26,547 nt of DNA from CAYJFQ01 sp964369955 (GTDB lineage: Bacteria; Bacillota_I; Bacilli_A; Erysipelotrichales; Erysipelotrichaceae), in contig CAYJFQ010000017.1 in assembly GCA_964369955.1 (NCBI GenBank), forward strand, positions 1-26,547, written 5' to 3'. Position numbers and translations under genes: made by a program. Positions 24,326 through 26,547 of this stretch are shown here, piece by piece. The notes under the pieces are model-generated. The model was not told the DNA's origin. It searched no databases and worked only from the letters and a program-made list of their open reading frames with translations. Each line of letters opens with the position of its first letter. The stretch's first letter is position 1.

Positions 24326-25582
24326 ATGAAAAACTATGAAGTAGTAATTATTGGTGGGGGTAGTGCTGGTTTAGCTAGTGCTATTGAATTATATAAAAAA
24401 GGAATTAAAGATATCTTAATTTTAGAAAGAGATAAAGAATTAGGTGGGATTCTTCTGCAATGTATTCATAATGGTTTTGGATTACATACTTTTAATGAAG
24501 AGTTAAGTGGCCCTGCTTATGCGGAAAGATATATTGTTAAACTTCTAGAGCTAGGAATTGAATATAAATTAAATTCGATGGTTATTGTCATCAATGAAGA
24601 TAAAATAATCAAATATGTTAATAGTCAAGAGGGTTATCAATCTATTTCTGCTAGAGCTATTATTTTAGCTATGGGTTGTTACGAAAGAACACGTGGAAGC
24701 ATTGCAATTCCTGGATATCGTCCTGCAGGGGTATATTGTGCAGGCACAGCTCAGAGATATTTAAATATGGAAGGATATTTAGTTGGTAGGAAAGTCTTTA
24801 TCTTAGGTAGTGGAGATATCGGACTAATTATGGCTCGTAGAATGAGTCTGGAAGGCGCAGAAGTTTTAGGAGTAGCAGAACTTATGCCATACTCAAACGG
24901 GCTACCACGCAACATCAAACAATGCTTAGAAGATTTTAATATCCCCCTTTATTTAAGTCATACAGTAGTAAATATTCTTGGTAATCAACGTGTAGAGAAA
25001 ATTGTGATAGCAAAAGTAGATGAAAGTTCGAATCCGATACAAGGTACAGAGATAGAATTTGAAGTAGATACCTTACTATTATCAGTGGGGTTAGTACCAG
25101 AAAATGGATTAAGTCAAAAAGCAAATGTATTGTTACACTCTAAAACAAAAGGATCGATAGTTAATGAATCATATATGACTTCAGTAGATGGAATCTTTGC
25201 TTGTGGCAATGTTTTGCATGTTCATGATTTGGTAGATTTTGTTTCATTAGAGGGAGTAAAAGCTGCGCAAGGAGTTGTTAGATATTTAAATGGTCAACTA
25301 GTTGACAGTGATAACAAAATAAATGTTAATGTCAGCCAAGGTATTAGTTATGCTTTACCTCAAATAATTAATAAAGAAAACTTAGAGGATGATTTAGATA
25401 TTTTCTTTAGAGTAAATAAAATCTATAAAAAAAGCAAAGTGATTTTATCAAACAATGGACAAGAAATTCACAGTTCAACAAAACTACATATGGCACCAGC
25501 TGAAATGAATAAGTTAACAATTGCAAAAAAACAACTGCAGTCAATAGACAGTGATCTAACTATTGAGATAAAGGAGGTTTAA
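24326..25582 (+). CDS. FAD/NAD(P)-dependent oxidoreductase (GlpB-like partner)
   Basis: A 418-aa two-dinucleotide-fold flavoprotein. The FAD motif is VVIIGGGSAGLASAIELY (residues 5-22); the second nucleotide-binding motif is VFILGSGDIGLIMARRMSLE near 158, and the late FAD signature is SVDGIFACGNVLHVHD near 288. The block GGILLQCIHNGFG near 41 is typical of the subgroup found beside GlpA-like dehydrogenases. It probably takes electrons from the GlpA-like subunit and reduces NAD(P)+ or another carrier; this is inferred from gene order. It starts 2 nt after the upstream stop, with AAGGTG at 24313-24318. Codons in roughly 24840-25140 look different by eye (more A/C endings). Confidence 0.85.
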   Translation: MKNYEVVIIGGGSAGLASAIELYKKGIKDILILERDKELGGILLQCIHNGFGLHTFNEELSGPAYAERYIVKLLELGIEYKLNSMVIVINEDKIIKYVNSQEGYQSISARAIILAMGCYERTRGSIAIPGYRPAGVYCAGTAQRYLNMEGYLVGRKVFILGSGDIGLIMARRMSLEGAEVLGVAELMPYSNGLPRNIKQCLEDFNIPLYLSHTVVNILGNQRVEKIVIAKVDESSNPIQGTEIEFEVDTLLLSVGLVPENGLSQKANVLLHSKTKGSIVNESYMTSVDGIFACGNVLHVHDLVDFVSLEGVKAAQGVVRYLNGQLVDSDNKINVNVSQGISYALPQIINKENLEDDLDIFFRVNKIYKKSKVILSNNGQEIHSSTKLHMAPAEMNKLTIAKKQLQSIDSDLTIEIKEV

Positions 25583-25945
25583 ATGAAGAAAGAACTAATA
25601 TGTATAACATGTCCTCTATCATGCCATTTAAGTATAGAACTTAAAGAAGATACTATTCAATCAATAACAGGAAACACTTGTCCACGAGGGGTTAAATACG
25701 CAGAAAGTGAGATGCTAAATCCGACTAGAATGATTACTTCAACAGTTATTATTGAAGATTCTATTTATAAGAGAATCCCGGTTATAAGTAGTTGTGAAAT
25801 CCCGAAAAATAAAATCTTCGAGGTGATGAAAGAAATCAATAAGATTAAAGTAAAAGCTCCAATAAAAATAAATGAGATTTTGATTAAAAATGTTTGCGGA
25901 TTAGAGGCTAATATTATCGCCTCAAGAAGTATGGGGTTAAAATAA
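25583..25945 (+). CDS. DUF1667 cysteine-rich protein
   Basis: A 120-aa small protein whose N-terminal half carries CITCPLSC (C7, C10, C14) and CPRG (C33), four cysteines suited to an Fe-S cluster or zinc. DUF1667 proteins commonly follow the GlpA-like and FAD oxidoreductase genes, and are likely an electron-transfer or assembly subunit of that complex; the function is not established. The C-terminal half (VMKEINKIKVKAPIKINEIL) forms the typical end of the family. The ATG directly abuts the previous stop, and AAAGGAGG lies inside the last codons of that gene, so coupling is tight. Confidence 0.9.
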   Translation: MKKELICITCPLSCHLSIELKEDTIQSITGNTCPRGVKYAESEMLNPTRMITSTVIIEDSIYKRIPVISSCEIPKNKIFEVMKEINKIKVKAPIKINEILIKNVCGLEANIIASRSMGLK

Positions 25946-25951
25946 TATTTA

Positions 25952-25960
25952 TGTTAAAAT
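25952..25960 (+). promoter_or_regulatory. Extended -10 promoter of glpP, leaderless
   Basis: TGTTAAAAT: the hexamer TAAAAT (25955-25960) ends 6 nt before the ATG at 25967. No Shine-Dalgarno sequence. This gives glpP its own promoter, apart from the operon it would control. Confidence 0.55.
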
Positions 25961-25966
25961 ACTAGT

Positions 25967-26512
25967 ATGATTGAAAAACAAAAAATTATTCCTAGCATTT
26001 CAAATATGAAAGCTTTTGAGCTATTTATCGAGTCTGATTATCAGTATTGTTTTGTCATGGATTTTCATATTTCGTTACTAAAGTATATAATTGATCAACT
26101 TCATTTGAAAGATAAGAAAGTAATTGTGCATATTGATCTAATTCATGGATTAAGTAGTGACGAGTTTGGGTGTGAATATCTTTGTCAAGTCTTAAAAGCT
26201 GATGGCGTCATTTCAACTAAAAGCAAAATATTAGAAGTTGCAAAAAAGAATAAAAAGATATCTATTCTTCGATTGTTTTTAATTGACTCAATGTCCCTAA
26301 ACAAAGGTTTACTCTTAGCTCAAAGGGTACAACCTGATTACTTAGAAGTCTTACCAGCACTTGCGTTAGAAATCATTCCTCATATTATTGAAAAGTGTAG
26401 TATTTCATTAATTGGTGGAGGTCTTTTATCTAATTTACAACAAGTTGAAAAATGCTTAGATAGTGGAGTTAAGGCTGTTTCAGTTTCTAAGTTAGATGTT
26501 TGGAAAAAATAA
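25967..26512 (+). CDS. glpP: GlpP: glycerol-3-phosphate-responsive antiterminator
   Basis: In Bacillus subtilis GlpP binds glycerol-3-phosphate and the glp leader mRNAs, preventing termination before glpD and glpFK. This 181-aa protein has the family start (IPSISNMKAFELFIES), followed by CFVMDFHISLLKYIIDQLH, VIVHIDLIHGLSSDEFGCEYL near 56, ADGVISTKSKIL near 82, and a TIM-barrel-like end with PDYLEVLPALALEIIPHIIE and LIGGGLLSN near 155. Full length for the family. It follows DUF1667 by 21 nt but has its own -10, so it may be made even when the operon is attenuated. The expected target is the hairpin at 22835-22878. No glpK or glpF is in the window. A strong terminator follows. Confidence 0.93.
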   Translation: MIEKQKIIPSISNMKAFELFIESDYQYCFVMDFHISLLKYIIDQLHLKDKKVIVHIDLIHGLSSDEFGCEYLCQVLKADGVISTKSKILEVAKKNKKISILRLFLIDSMSLNKGLLLAQRVQPDYLEVLPALALEIIPHIIEKCSISLIGGGLLSNLQQVEKCLDSGVKAVSVSKLDVWKK

Positions 26513-26547
26513 AAAAGCGATACTTCAATGAGTATCGCTTTTCTTTA
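26513..26547 (+). terminator. Rho-independent terminator after glpP
   Basis: AAAAGCGATACT (26513-26524) and AGTATCGCTTTT (26531-26542) form a perfect 12-bp stem with a 6-nt loop, followed by CTTTA. Symmetric A and T flanks would also allow use from the opposite strand. Confidence 0.9.

Noticed and set aside
1..26547. Mycoplasma-type genetic code (TGA as Trp)
   Set aside because: TGA ends the first CDP-glycerol transferase and CotH genes at their overlaps with the next start, and Trp codons in conserved motifs are TGG.
1..26547. CRISPR array, insertion sequence, prophage or integrase
   Set aside because: No regularly spaced repeats, transposase or integrase signatures, or terminal repeats were seen; the genes are chromosomal housekeeping and envelope types.

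Overview
The window looks like a chromosome segment from an AT-rich, low-GC Gram-positive anaerobe (Bacillota, probably Bacilli or a relative of the Erysipelotrichales/Mollicutes branch). The evidence is a single-chain pyruvate:ferredoxin oxidoreductase, a leucyl T-box, PyrR, a GlpP-type antiterminator, CDP-glycerol polymer transferases and strong Shine-Dalgarno sites. TGA is a normal stop and Trp is TGG (a CCA-anticodon tRNA-Trp is present), so it does not use the mycoplasma code. I cannot name the genus.

Layout. 1-2492: end of a surface-polymer cluster (C-terminus of a polysaccharide pyruvyl transferase, then two CDP-glycerol glycerophosphotransferase-family enzymes). 2531-2604: tRNA-Trp on the minus strand, facing away from a solo pyrR (2703-3212). 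3257-3516: regulatory gap rich in palindromes, then the large PFOR gene nifJ (3517-7014). 7082-8080: GT4 glycosyltransferase of glycolipid type, convergent with a membrane M28 peptidase gene (8085-9011, minus); the two share one hairpin terminator. 9088-15752: five-gene operon encoding a membrane-anchored LTD/CotH protein, a VTC-domain polyphosphate-polymerase-like protein, a DUF4956 membrane protein, a secreted two-module protein and a membrane-anchored NAGPA-type phosphodiester glycosidase. 15756-18420: T-box-controlled leuS, then tex (18434-20548). 20617-20948: small gene broken by an apparent frameshift, convergent with a SanA/YdcF-like (DUF218) membrane protein gene. 22012-22785: alpha/beta hydrolase. 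22777-26547: glycerol-3-phosphate module (GlpA-like dehydrogenase, FAD/NAD(P) oxidoreductase, DUF1667 protein, glpP), in which an intrinsic terminator lies between the promoter and the first gene, as expected for GlpP antitermination.

Two points stand out. First, five genes that begin transcription units (GT4, M28 peptidase, CotH, hydrolase, glpP) have no Shine-Dalgarno sequence; each instead has a -10 box ending 6 or 7 nt before the ATG, which predicts leaderless mRNAs. The other genes mostly have strong AGGAG-type sites, so two modes of translation initiation seem to coexist. Second, the CotH/VTC/DUF4956/two-module/NAGPA operon looks like an envelope-associated phosphate or glycopolymer system that I cannot match to a characterised pathway.
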